DNA of 64,000 bases from Chrysogorgia sp. JL179-B06 (lineage: Eukaryota > Cnidaria > Anthozoa > Scleralcyonacea > Chrysogorgiidae): the NCBI GenBank assembly GCA_035772405.1, contig JAYKKM010000193.1:4442001-4506000 (forward strand), given 5' to 3'. Every line of letters starts with the position of its first letter. The first letter of the stretch is position 1. The position numbers and the translations under genes were made by a program. This document shows positions 10,861-23,128 of the stretch, piece by piece. The notes beneath the pieces are model-generated. The model saw only the letters and a program-made list of their open reading frames with translations. It did not search any database and was not told the origin of the DNA.

Positions 10861-12480
10861 GCCCAGCCTTGGATGAGATCCACTACTGCTGACACAGCTT
10901 GTTCATCTTTCTGAATTCTAGATGGGTGATCGCTCTCTGAGAAGGGTGTTTGTGTTCAAGATCCCCAGTTACGAGACCAAAAAAAGAAGAGAAGAGACAT
11001 CACTCAGGTAGACGGCTTGGCAGTAGGCCGCATATCGCTTTTGATAGCGCTCCTGATCTGGGATGACGCTTGGTCTATTTCTTGGTTGTAATTAGTTGCC
11101 TTGCTCTTCCAGACTCCAATTTCCCGACGGAGATTCTCATTTTCTAATACAACATCCTTTAAGTACAGGCTGTCAGGAACTAGAAGGAGCTTCCCTGAGT
11201 GATTAGAGAATAGATAGATAGAATCCCCTAACTCTGCCTGTGGAGATGTTTAGGACTTATAAGATTCGAGATACGACTTTTCCATCTGGGATTACTTCAT
11301 TTCGAATGCAATAGAATAGATCTGCAAAAGCCTCTAATTCGGCTACATCATATGAAAGCTTGCTGTCCTCCTCTTCCTCATTCCCTTTATCCTGGGTGTC
11401 GTTCTCCGTTGCTTTAGATTTGGTATAGCTCTTATAACAGGAAGCGTTATTTGGTTTGTATAGGGTGTAGATAAATTGTATAGTTGTACTTGTAATCACT
11501 CAGTTAAGATGTTCCATTCACAACAACTAATACTTGACTTCTGAACTTTTTCAATGGATTTAAACAATGCTTCAAGAATAAATAAGTGCTATTCTTAAAT
11601 ACTTACCCCGAAAACGATTATTTACATTCACTACATCTTTATTTGAATCTGAATTCAATTTCAATGGAAGAGCACATCTAGCAACGCAGGCTTGTTTAAG
11701 AATACCGCTGACCAAAATGTGCGAGATTGCAGTTTTCATTTTAAAATTATATAATGCTATAAACTATTGCAACTGTAATAGTTATTTTTCCTTTTTTAGC
11801 CAGTTTAAAGTACAGTAAGACAGTTGTTATACAGTCGTAGAATGTATCAAACGGGTAAACAATATCGTGTGCCTATAATTTTTGCAACTTTATTGTGACT
11901 TGTTAGGCATATTTTCGGTGTTATTGGGCGTTGTTTTATATATTTTATTGCTTTAGTTGCCGTATCGATTGTTCCGCATTCTCGCAATACTGCAAAAAAT
12001 CATCGCTGGCAGTTAAGTTGAAAAAACTATTAGGAGTTTTCTCAACAATTTGGATGAAACATCACTCACCAGGGGGTACACAAAAGACCTCCCCATCCTG
12101 TAGCTACCACCGATTTCATGCTATCATCTATTTTTCAACTCTACTATACCTGGGCTTTTCAAAAAAACACTATGGTCCTTATTCACCTCAAGTGAAACCG
12201 AAACCTCAAATTCTGGGGTCGGCCCTTCACAAAGTTTTTAATCGTAACACCATCAAAATATGTTGCACATGTGTGGTTAACATGAAAAGCACCACCATGA
12301 AGCACAACGCCGGAATCCTTTCAAATGCAAATCACCCTCTTTAAACCGATGATAAAGTGCAACTGTTGGAATGTTTCTTTTGCCATGTTATAACGATGGT
12401 AGAAATTTCGAAATAAAATACTGAATCGATCGAACTGTGCGATCAGCATTCTGCTTACATAATTATACTGTTACACATGC
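10861..12480. other. Gene-free stretch with weak ORF
   Basis: A minus-strand frame at 11,257-11,499 ends in an acidic, EEED-rich peptide (DVAELEAFADLFYCIR). It could be a further upstream piece of the 9-10.9 kb relic, but nothing ties it there. The remainder to 12,480 is AT-rich with no recognised feature. Confidence 0.3.
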
Positions 12481-14945
12481 TAGACAGACTGTCAGCCCAA
12501 GATGAGCCCACTTTGCAAATGTAGGAAATATTTAACCAAATTGACTGAAATTTTGGTATGAAGCTATATATAAAGTTAAAAGGTTTATGTCTAACTGCAA
12601 AATTAAATAAAATATCTTAGCTAGGCTCTTATATATTCTTTAAAAGATGAATGGCAGACTATTTAGTCTCCCTTCCGTGAAATGGGAGACTAATTAGTCT
12701 CCCTTTCGGTTTTCGTCCCTGTGCATGTGGTAAAACCTGCACAAAACATTTTAACAACTGGTAAAACATGACTAAATACGTTTAATGCGTCTAGATCAAC
12801 TTTGCGCACAAAACCGAACTATAACCACCTTTATTTATACTAGATTTGTTATATACATTTACTGCACGATACTGTAGTGTAAAGAATTAGCTGTGGGCTG
12901 AAAACGAACCGCGTAACAAAATTAGGAAATATTTAGTCAAATCGACTGAAATTTTGGTATGATGTACCTTTAGCCAAGTAATAACGACGCTGGAAATTTC
13001 AAAATAAAATACAAAGTTGAACTGTGCGATCAGAATTTTGCCTAGCATATTCTGTTATATTGTTACACATAGATATACTAGGCTGTCAGCCCAAGATGAG
13101 CCCAATTTGCAAATATAGGAAATATTTAACCAAATTGACTTAAATTTTCGAATGATGTTTCTTTTGCCAAGTTATAACGATGGTAGAAATTTCGAAACAA
13201 AATACTGAATCGATCGAACTGTGCGATCAGAATTCTGCTTAGCATATCTGTCAGCCCAATATGAGCCCACTTTACAAAATAAGAAATATTTAACCAAATT
13301 GACTGAAATTTTGGTATGATGTTTCTTTTGCCAAGTTATAAGGATGGTAGAAATTTCAAAAGAAAATACAGAGTCCAACAATGCGATCACAATTCTGCCT
13401 AGCATATTCTGTTATGCTGTTACATGTCAGCCCAAGATGATCCCCCTTTACAAAAGTAAGAAATATTTAACCAAATTGACTAAAATTTTGGTATGATGTT
13501 TCTTTTGCCAAGTTATAAGGATGGCAGAAATTTCAAAAGAAAATACAGATTCGAACAATGCGATCACAATTCTGCCTAACATATTCTCTTATATTGTTAC
13601 ACATAGATATAGGCTGTCAGCCCAAGATGAGCCCAATTTGCAAATATAGGAAATATTTAACCAAATTGACTTAAATTTTGGAATGATGTTTCTTTTGCCA
13701 AGTTATAACGATGGTATAAATTTCGAAACAAAATACTGAATCGATCGAACTGTGCGATCAGAATTCTGCTTAGCATATTCTATTATACTGCTACACATAT
13801 AGTCTAGACTGTCAGACCAATATGAGCCCACTTTACAAAAGTAAGAAATATTTAACCAAATTGACTAAAATTTTGGTATGATGTTTCTTTTGCCAAGTTA
13901 TAAGGATGGTAGAAATATCAAAAGAAAATACATATTCGAACAATGCGATCACAATTCTGCTTAACATATTCTCTTATATTGTTACACATAGATATCGGCT
14001 GTCAGCCCAAGATGAGCCCAATTTGCAAATATAGGAAATATTTAACCAAATTGACTTAAATTTTGGTATGATGTTTCTTTTCCCAAGTTATAAGTATGGC
14101 TATCTATATGTAACAATATAATAGAATATTTCTAAACGCATTATTTTTTTTTAAATTTTTACCATACCAAAATTTCAGTCAATCTCGTTAAATGTTTCCT
14201 ACATATTTGAAAAGTTGGCTCATCTTGGGCTGACAGTCTGTATAACAGAAGATGATAGGCAGAATTCTGATTCGATCGAATATGTATTTTCTTTCGAAAT
14301 TTCTACCATCATTATAACTCGGCAAAAGAAACATCACACAAACATTTCAGTCAATTTGGTCAAATATTTCCTTCAAAGTGGGCTCATCTTGGTCTAACAG
14401 GCTGGCTATGTGCAACAATATAATAGAATATGCTAGGCAGAATTAATTCTCAATTTTTTGGAAATTTCTACCTGTTAGCCCAAGATGAGCTCACTTTGCA
14501 AATGTAGGAAATATTTAACCGAATTGAAAATTTTTGTGTGATGTTTCTTTTGCCAAGTTATAACGATCGATGGTAGAAATTTCAAAAGAAAATACAGAAT
14601 TGAACTGTGCGATCAGAATTTTACCTAGCATAATCTGTCATACTGTTAATACACATAGTCTAGACAACTTGTTAGCCCAGGATGAGCCCACTTTGCAAAT
14701 GTAGGAAATATTTAACCAAATTGACTGAAATTTTGGTATGATTATTCTTTCGCCATGATATAACGTTGGTGGGAGAATCAAAGAAAAATATACGGAGTAG
14801 AACAGTGCGATGTGAATTCTGCCTAGCATATTCTGTTATATTTATGAGCCCATTTTGCAAATTATTAAGTAGGAAATATTTAACCAAATTAACTGAATTT
14901 TTTTTTATATTAGTTAAATTATAACGATGGTGGGAAAATGAAATG
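12480..14945. repeat. Satellite array, about 190-bp unit, about 12 units
   Basis: A unit of about 190 bases recurs from 12,480 to 14,945. It contains 'aggaaatatttaaccaaatt', 'aaattttggtatgatgtttc', 'ttttgccaagttataacgat', 'gcgatcagaattctgc' and 'gtcagcccaagatgagccc'. Units diverge by roughly 5-15 percent by eye, with variable spacing (some 160, some 195 bases). There is no protein potential, and ORFs seen across it are chance. A segment of opposite orientation interrupts the array (next entry). Confidence 0.9.
14140..14460 (-). repeat. Inverted unit(s) within the satellite array
   Basis: Here the satellite consensus is on the other strand: 'aaatttcagtcaatctcgtt', 'gctcatcttgggctgacag', 'aatttcagtcaatttggtca'. 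Orientation reverts to the original near 14,470. This is a local inversion or gene-conversion event inside a head-to-tail array. Confidence 0.8.
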
Positions 14946-15590
14946 GAAATACAGAATCGAAGAGTTCATCATTTATTGAAAACATATACTTGTCTTGGAA
15001 TAACCACGTTGTTTTCAAATTTCAACGCTTGTGATACTGTGTATACAATACTAAATACTTTCAATGCATCAACAGATCAAATATCTAAAGATCAACATTA
15101 ATAATAATCCTATTTCGGGGAAGAGAACAACTTCTGACACGTTGTCACTAGACTAGACAGTCTCGAGCTCCTGCCTGGATTGTGCACTAGAGAGATTGGT
15201 AGACGCTGGTCACGTGAACTGCTAAAATCTAGCAGATTCTATGGTACTTAGGGAGGGATGACAAAGGGTTTGTTGACATTAGTCAAGATAGGACAGGTCT
15301 AGAGCAACCGGTTTGTATTTCTGCTTTAAATGCGGATTCAAAAGTGGACGGGTATTCTAACGCTGCGACAAAGGCGACAGCGTTGGAAAAGTCGCAGAAG
15401 ACTAGTAGGAGAATAATTTTTTAGGAGAATAATGATGTATCGTTATTATCGACATATTCCAATAATCGTAGAGACGCGCGTTCGAAAGAAATAAATGACA
15501 AAAGAAGTAAATATATTATAATGTCGAAGGTTTATTTTGTGTATACTTGTTGATAGTTATCAAATTAAATGAGGTTTTAAATACAACGAT
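14946..15590. other. Gene-free stretch
   Basis: No coding sequence or named repeat recognised. Contains 'ctgcctggattgtgcacta' near 15,170 and AT-rich unique DNA. Confidence 0.3.
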
Positions 15591-16316
15591 CGGAAACAAT
15601 TGCCTATGATGAACTTTCCGTAATTTGACCCTTTTAATAACTGTCAACAGATTACAGATACAAAGAGCGAAAGTGAACGGGTATTCTATAATTTAGCGAT
15701 GTTGATACAACTTGCTGTGTATAATAATTCTCGACCAAATTTGCAAGACAAGAATGATTCCGTGTTAGTAAATACAAAGTTGTATTGAGCGTCCATAAGT
15801 TTATCCTTTGATAATATCAAAAATCACATTGAAGCTCTTCAACTTCGTCTATAGACTAGCTACATTCCAATATTTCCTTGGCTTTTTGCGTTGAAAATTG
15901 ATGATCTTAAAATCCCGCCGACGATAACCGTCTGATCTGTTCATCATGGATTAAATAAAGAAAATCGGAAACAATTGCCTATGATGAACTTTCCGTAATT
16001 TGACCCTTTTAATAACTGCAAAGAGCGAAAGTGGACGGGTATTCTATAATTTAACGATGACACACACTCTTTCTTGATACAGCTTGCTGTGTAATAATTC
16101 TCGACCAAATTTGCAAGACAAGAATGATTCCGTGTGAGTAAATACAAAGTTGTATTGAGCGTCCATAAGTTTATCCTTTGATAATATCAAAAATCACATT
16201 GAAGCTCTTCAACTTCGTCTATAGACTAGCTATATTTCCAATATTTCCTTGGCTTTTTGCGTTGAAAATTAATGATCTTAAAATCCCGCCGACGATAACC
16301 GTCTGATCTGGTCAAA
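15591..16316 (+). repeat. Tandem direct duplication, about 350-370 bp unit
   Basis: 15,591-15,943 is repeated at 15,965-16,316. Both start 'cggaaacaattgcctatgat' and end 'cgacgataaccgtctgatct'. The first copy has a ~19-base insertion ('tcaacagattacagataca') near 15,646, and the second has 'cacacactctttcttg' near 16,060. No coding sequence. Confidence 0.85.
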
Positions 16317-16677
16317 TAAAGAAATAACAGCAGAAAACGAATCGCATTGCATTCTTTGGTGAACAACAACATTGGCAACAGATGGAAAATATTTAGGGAA
16401 AACTGCAACAACATCTTTACAATACACGCTTGTGGTAACAACAACGTGAAGACTTCAAAGGAAAAACCATCGGTGAACGCTGTTTTATCCTCGGTTTTAT
16501 CCTTTGTGTCTGAACACAATTCGTCAACTCAACGTGTTTAAGACCACCCCTCCCCTGACACAAAATCGTTTAGCAGACACGTGACCAGCGTCCAAGGGTT
16601 TTCGTTCAGCGAGTCCGCCGAGCGTGGGAAAAGCCTGGGTACGAGGTTGCGATTGTGGGCGATTGTGGGCTGGGCTC
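16317..16677. other. Gene-free stretch
   Basis: No gene seen. Ends with an inverted copy of the MITE end also found at 3,053 ('gcctgggtacgaggttgc', about 16,637-16,654). Confidence 0.4.
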
Positions 16678-16681
16678 TATA

Positions 16682-18379
16682 GACCTTTTTAATAAGTCTG
16701 GCGTCAGCAGCTCTATGACGTAGTTTGCGGTAAAGGAAAGCCCCGCACGGCCATTTTGTTTGCTTCATTTTAAAGCACATGAAAGAAAGCCTCGAAAATG
16801 GCAAGTTTTACGTAATTCTCTTTTAGTTAATGCTAAAAATTATTTCTATGTTTATGATAGTTTATATTATCATTGTTATTTGTTTAATTCTTACTTTAGT
16901 TTGGCTGGTAAACTCGTATATTCGTCGACGTACGACCTTTGCTTACTCCTGTTGTTTAGATTTATATACCACAAAAAAGTATAATTTCCAATCATTTCCT
17001 GTCCTTTTTCTTAAATCTTCCAGTCTCATAAGCGTGTATGAACACAGTGCCAAGGTGTAAATCATTGGTGAAGTCGATAAATCCGGGTATTAACAGTGAA
17101 ATGACATTTCGTAAGTTCGCTTTGGACATCGACAGGAAAAGCACGAGGGTTGTTGCGGATAAGAAGAGACGACAACAAATTCTTACAGGTGAGTCGATCG
17201 TTTGGTAACATAGACTGCATGAACAAGTATTCTATATTGCATTGTACTTAAAACCGACTTAGTGATGACTGATACTTGGTAATACTTAATAGAAAAGTTT
17301 TTAAGAAAACATAGTTTTTTGAAATGCAGCAAACATACAAAAGTGAGGATATCGAGTTTAATCTGTTCTGCAAGAAATACTATTGAAGCCGACTGCAATA
17401 CCAAAGTATTTTGATTGCTGAAGCCAAGAAAAAGTAAAGATTCTAGTTTTCTTTTGTGCTATGAATTTGTCGTTTGTAACTGTAATTCGTATTTTTTAAG
17501 CAATTCATTATATTTATGTTCGAGATTTTTCAAAGCAATATTATTGGATATATACATTGATTACATGGTCTTCACTACTGAATACAGTTATCTTTGGGGC
17601 TCATGCAGGTCTTCTTCACATATATTTAGTGAAATTGCTGCCAGAGGGGTTTTACTGCTCGTGGTACCAATCTCGCTGATCTGCTGAAACTCGAAATTCT
17701 TAACTCGAACCTTTTTAATATAATTACCAAATGAAAATGTTTTTTGTGAAAAACTTTTCTGTGCAAAGTACCAGTCATCACCAGGTCGGTTTTAAGTACA
17801 ATACAATACAATATAGCGTACGTACGAATACTACAAAGCCTTGTTCATGCAGTCTATGTTACCAAACGATCGACTCACCTGTAAGTTTGTTGTAAATTTG
17901 TTGTCGTCTCTTCTTATCCGCTTTTCCTGTCGATATCAGAAGCGAACTTACGAAATGTCATTTCACTGTCAATTCCCGGATTTATCGACTTCACCAATGA
18001 TTTACACCTTGGCACTGTGTTCATATACGCTTATGAGACTGGAAGATTTAAGAAAAAGGACAGGAAATGATTGAAAATTATACTTTTTTGTGGTATATAA
18101 ATATAAACAACAGGAGTAAGCAAAGGTCGTACGTTGATGAATGTACGAGTTTACCAGCTAAACTAAAGTAAGAATTAAACAAATAACAATGATAATATAA
18201 ACTATCATAAACATAGAAATAATTTTTAGCATTAACTAAAGAGAATTACGTAAAACTTGCCATTTTCGAGGCTTTCTTTCATGTGCTTTAAAATGAAGCA
18301 AACAAAATGGCCGTGCGGGGCTTTCCTTTACCGCAAACTACGTCATAGAGCTGCTGACGCCAGACTTATTAAAAAGGTC
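16682..18379 (+). mobile_element. Long-TIR transposon A (1.7 kb)
   Basis: The arms 16,682-17,245 and about 17,830-18,379 are inverted copies of each other (outer end 'gacctttttaataagtctgg'). They flank a ~550-bp single-copy centre. The element is bounded by TATA at 16,678-16,681 and 18,380-18,383. The arms contain 'cgtcatagagctgctgacgc' and 'aaaatggccgtgcggggct'. No transposase was found in the centre, so it is probably non-autonomous. Element B next to it is the same family in the opposite orientation. Confidence 0.8.
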
Positions 18380-18383
18380 TATA

Positions 18384-20088
18384 GACCTTTTAATAAGTCT
18401 GGCGTCAGCAGCCCTATGACGTAGTTTGCGGCAAAGGGAAGCCCCGCACGACCATTTTGTTTGCTTCACTTTAAAGCCACAAGGAAGAAAGCCTCGAAAA
18501 TGGTAAGTTTTACGTAATTCTCTTTAGTTAATGCTAAAAATTAATTATATGTTTATGATAGTTTATATTATTATTGTTATTTGTTTAAGTCTTACCTTAG
18601 TTTAGCTGGTAAACTCGTACATTCATCAACGTACGACCTTTGCTTACTCCTGTTGTTTAGATTTATATGTCACAAAAAAATATGATTTCCAATCATTTCC
18701 TGTCCTTTTTCTTAAATCTTCAAGTCTCATAAGCGTGTATGAACACACTGCCAAGGTGTAAATCATCAGTGAAGTCGATAAATCCGGGTATTAACAGTGA
18801 AATGACATTTCGCAAGTTCGCTTCGGACATCGACAGGAAAAGCACGAGGGTTGTTGCGGAAAAGAAGAGACAAAAACAAATACTCCAGGTGAGTCGATCG
18901 TTTAGCTACATAGATGCATGAACAAGGCTTTGTAATAGTCGTACGCTATGTTGTATTGTTTTGTACATAAAACCGACCTACTAAGTGATGACTGATCGTC
19001 TGATAGTACTTTATAGCACAGAAAAGTTTTTAACCTCAAACATTTTCATTTGGTAATTATATTAAACAGGTGAGAAAACATACATAGCTGAGTTACCATC
19101 AATTTCACTAATGTAAACATACTGTATGTGAAGAAAACCTGCATGAGCCACCTGCAGTTATTTCAAAAGATAACTATATATTCAGCAGTGAAGACCATGT
19201 AATCAATGTATATATCCAATAATATTGCTTTGAAAATTCTCGAACATAAATATAATGAATTGCTTGAAAAATACGAATTACTACTACAAACGACAAATTC
19301 ACAGCACGAAAGAAAACTAGCCGAGTATTGACTTTTTTCTTGGCTTCAGCAATCAAAATATTTGGCATTACAGTCGGCTTCAAATATTTCAAATATTTCT
19401 TACAGAACGGATTAAACTCGATATCCTCAGTTTCTTTAAATACAACGAACATATAAAAGTATGTTTTCTTAAAAACTTTTCTAGTATAAGTAATCACCAA
19501 GTATTAGTCATCACTAAGTCGGTTTTAAGTACAATACAATACAATATAATACAATACAATATAGAATACTTGTTCATGCATCTAATTTGTTTTTGTCTCT
19601 TCTTTTCCGCAACAACCCTCGTGCTTTTCCTGTCGATGTCCGAAGCGAACTGACGAAATGACATTTCACTGTTAATAACCAGATTTATCGACTTCACTGA
19701 TGATTTACACCTTGGCAGTGTGTTCATACACGCTTATGAGACTTGAAGATTTAAGAAAAAAGAACAGGAAATATATGATTGGAAATTATATTTTTTTGTG
19801 ACATATAAATCTAAACAACAGGAGTAAGCAAAGGTCATACGTTGATGAATGTACGAGTTTACCAGCTAAACTAAGGTAAGACTTAAACAAATAACAATAA
19901 TAATATAAACTATCATAAACATAGAATTAATTTTTAGCATTAACTAAAGAGAATTACGTAAAACTTACCATTTTCGAGGCTTTCTTCCTTGTGGCTTTAA
20001 AATGAAGCAAACAAAATGGCCGTGCGGGGCTTCCCTTTGCCGCAAACTACGTCATAGGGCTGCTGACGCCAGACTTATTAAAAAGGTC
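18384..20088 (-). mobile_element. Long-TIR transposon B, second copy, opposite orientation
   Basis: Same family and length as element A. Its centre (about 19,100-19,480) matches A's centre in reverse complement (for example 'gaccatgtaatcaatgtata' against 'tatacattgattacatggtc'). Bounded by TATA at 18,380-18,383 (shared with A) and TATA at 20,089-20,092 (shared with element C). Confidence 0.8.
18739..18888 (+). other. Exon-like ORF in the arm of element B
   Basis: An in-frame stretch MNTLPRCKSSVKSINPGIN ... EKKRQKQILQ ends precisely at a consensus splice donor (ctccag|gtgagt at 18,888). Upstream in the arm is 'aaaatg|gtaagt' (about 18,498), an ATG overlapping a donor, and a pyrimidine-rich acceptor-like 'tttcttaaatcttcaag' near 18,708. 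The same stretch is present with changes in the other three arms. It could be an ancestral transposase first exon carried in the long TIR, or chance. No family recognised. Confidence 0.3.
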
Positions 20089-20092
20089 TATA

Positions 20093-21540
20093 AAGACTGG
20101 AACGCTAACTCCATTAACCCGGCCGTATGATTGGATGAAGCCAAAATTCCCGCCATGGGACTGACATGTAGGTATAAAACACGCGTGTTGACCGCGTGTA
20201 GTGTACGAAACAGCCACTCGGCGACAATTGTAGGTATAAAACACGCGTGTTGATTTGCGTGTAGTGCACGAAACGGCAGTGGCCAGGAAATAATCGTAGG
20301 AGCGGTAGGATTGCTGAACGGAAAATTTTCAACTTTTTTGGAGCTAGGCTGTTTCCCAGTTGCTTTTTAAAAGGGAAAAATGCGATACGTTGGTTGAGCT
20401 TTCTTTTCAAGAATTTCTAGCGATGGATGTGGCTTAACAAATAAAATATCCGTCAAACAAACGGGGAAATATGCACCGAAATTTGAAAAAATACAGGTTT
20501 CTCTTGATTTTCTTTGCTGTCTTTTGAACTTTTGAAGACTTTTATGACAATGATTTATTAAGATAAATATCAAAACACAATTTAAGGTTACTTTTTGTGT
20601 GTGTTACTGCTAAATCCAATCTTTTTCACATATGCCCTAACGAGCAAATACATTGCCCTCGTACCAGCCCACTGGATGCGGATACGTAACACGTTACGAT
20701 ATGTTCGATTATCCGCTCTTTCTAAGAAAATTACGTTCGCTCGCCGCATAAGCTGTACGCATATTGTAAACAGATAATTTACCTTTGTTTTAATATATAT
20801 TGTAGCTTTGGGAGTTGATTATTTCTCAAGAAAACGTTCGTCGAAGACAGCCGAAAGTTCGTTTACAAGATGGTATCCGTAATACGAAAATTATATTTTT
20901 GGGCATGTTCGATTACCCGCTTTCAAAGAGAACTAAGTTAGCTACCAGGATAAGCTGTATCTATGTTGTAAATAGATAATTTAACTTTAATTATTATTTT
21001 AATTGATTTGTTTACAAAAATCCTCGGAAATAACAAATTTATTTGAGCTCTGCCAGCCACAAAAGGACTGGGACGAGAGAAAAACATTGGATTTTTCAAA
21101 AATTTGTGTTTTTACTTATTAATTCTCAATTTTTACTTATTAAATTAAGTTTCTGGAAGCTGGGACAGCCAGTATCAATGCATCTAAAATTTATCTTTAT
21201 AAAAGGTGCTATAATATCTTATAACTCTTCGTGTGTGGGCTCAAAACCCAGAAAAACAATCAATTTTCGCGCGGTTTTTTGCTCAACTTTCGTCTTGTTC
21301 TCTGTATATTTCAATAGGTAAACAACTTTTGAATATTGTATATACCCCATTTAAAAGTTTTGTTGGCCTAGTGTGCTCTGGGGTAAAAAACAAATGCATT
21401 AAAAGTTGCGAAAGTGGTCAAATTTATCGATTTTCAAACTATATTTTTCGACGCCATTTTGAAAAAAGGACTGGGGCTACCTACAAAAATATCACCATTG
21501 AACTCTTCAAAGATGGCGGCCAAGTTATCGTTCCAGTCTT
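20093..21540. mobile_element. TIR transposon C (1.45 kb)
   Basis: The left end 'aagactggaacgctaact' and the right end (reverse complement of 'agttatcgttccagtctt', ending 21,540) form TIRs. TATA lies immediately outside at 20,089-20,092 and 21,541-21,544. No transposase ORF recognised inside; the 92- and 110-codon frames near the right end lack known motifs. Probably non-autonomous. Confidence 0.7.
20160..20275 (+). repeat. Two ~55-bp direct repeats with TATAAA and ACACGCGTGT
   Basis: 'tgtaggtataaaacacgcgt' occurs twice (about 20,167 and 20,230). Each is followed by 'gcgtgtagtg.acgaaac'. The palindrome 'acacgcgtgt' sits in each. It looks like a duplicated protein-binding or promoter-like block in transposon C. 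Confidence 0.55.
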
Positions 21541-21544
21541 TATA

Positions 21545-22200
21545 GAGTTCACTGGGCCCAAGTAAGCTCCCAAAATATCCCGAGATTCCCCAAAAAATCC
21601 ATAATAATGTATTTACCGTACGTTACCATATAAGGAATGTAGGCGTGAACAATGAAAGAGCAACGACGTTTAGGTAGGTTCTAGTCTTTCTACCGTGAAC
21701 GGTGTCGGTACATCATTCAATATGGCGGGCATAAAAAAGCACCCGATTACACGTATATTAACAAGGTTTCATTGGATATTATTACGCGCTTTTAAACGTG
21801 AATGGTAGATCTACTTTACCTACTGGATGGCTAGTTAATATGATGTCATATACAGAGATTACAAACACGCGATGATGGCCCAAAATTCTCCTCTCTGAAG
21901 CTGCCATTTCCCATCTAACATCTTGTTCTTGTTTTCGTATTTAAATCATTGTTTGAATATTCATAACCTGAAGCTATGGAAACGGAACGCTTATCAATAG
22001 CGGCTGTTCTGGATGGTTTCAAGTATTGGTGGTTTGTATGGAGAGTGCAGACTGCTATAATAGGAAGTCGGTTTGTCAGAAACACAGGTTAAGGTACTGA
22101 CTAATATCAGTATACATATTGACTGACTGATTGATTGATTTACTTTCTACCAAATGCAATAGTGTGTGTGTGTATAATATATATATAATAAATATATAAC
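21545..22200. other. Gene-free stretch before the BEL element
   Basis: No gene and no BEL 5' LTR recognised. Contains 'ttcaatatggcgggcat' near 21,717 and a GT/TA simple repeat at about 22,162-22,200 that abuts the first readable gag codons. Confidence 0.4.
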
Positions 22201-22447
22201 GTTGTAACTTTAGAAGGGTATCAAAGAGCCAAAAACGTACTTCGAAGTGAATATGGCAAAACAAGCGAGATAATTAACAGTCATGTCCAGAATATTATGG
22301 GATTACCCGTTATCGTAGATTCTAATCCTTCCAAGGTTAATGAATTTTACAAGAGTCTTTTGTACAACACACAAGCGCTCGAAACTCTGGGAAATTTGGG
22401 CAAAGTAAGCGGTATGACGAGAAGTGTATTACAGAAATTGAAAGGAG
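22201..22447 (+). pseudogene. BEL gag, DUF1759-like fragment
   Basis: The open frame from 22,201 reads TLEGYQRAKNVLRSEYGK, then HVQNIMGLPVI and ALETLGNLGKVSG. This is the pattern of the BEL gag domain (DUF1759). It begins abruptly beside a TA-rich simple repeat, so the gag N-terminus is missing. It is cut at 22,447 by the TTAA-flanked element. The frame resumes exactly on the far side at 23,129. Confidence 0.75.
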
Positions 22448-22451
22448 TTAA

Positions 22452-23124
22452 GGTGGCTCCCTACTGTTTCTTGAAAGGTGGCAAAAATGCAAATTTCAAT
22501 TTCGAAAAGTGCCCAAGGATATTTGGGAAAAGATTGAAACTAAAGCTATGCTTAGAATAACTTTCAGGGCATCAAATACTATTAATGGCTAAAGTGTTTC
22601 ATCTGTTGCTATGACAACAGTGACGTTTCAAAATGGCCGAAAATGAACATTTCATCTAATTTATTTGGCAAACGAGTCGGTGAACCCCGATTTTTTTTGC
22701 ATTTAAACATTTCTTTTAGTTTAATTAATAAATAGGCAGATTAAAAAAAAATTCTGTGGAGCCAATTATTTTACACAAAAAAAATCATGTTTTTTTAGTT
22801 TTTTAAAAAATTGGCTCCACAGAATTTTCTTTTAATCTGCCTATTTATTAATTAAACTAAAAGAAATGTTTAAATGCAAAAAAAATCGGGCGTCACCGAC
22901 TCGTTTGCCAAATAAATTAGATGAAATGTTCATTTTCGGCCATTTTGAAACGTCACTGTTGTCATAGCAACAGATGAAACACTTTAGCCATTAATAGTAT
23001 TTGATGCCCTGAACGTTATTCTAAGCATAGCTTTAGTTTCAATCTTTTCCCAAATATCCATGGGCACTTTTCGAGATTGAAATTTGCATTTTTGCCACCT
23101 TTCAAGAAACAGTAGGGAGCCACC
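22452..23124. mobile_element. Inverted-repeat element in gag, TTAA target duplication
   Basis: An almost complete foldback: arms of about 330 bases (outer end 'ggtggctccctactgtttct') around a short T/A-rich centre near 22,790. TTAA flanks it at 22,448-22,451 and 23,125-23,128. Removing the element plus one TTAA restores the gag frame across the junction (GV-KADLV). TTAA suggests piggyBac-type mobilisation. A TA duplication with longer TIRs would fit equally well. Confidence 0.85.
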
Positions 23125-23128
23125 TTAA

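Noticed and set aside
12480..14945. CRISPR-like array
   Set aside because: The units are ~190 bp, diverged and contiguous without unique spacers, in a eukaryotic context. It is a satellite.
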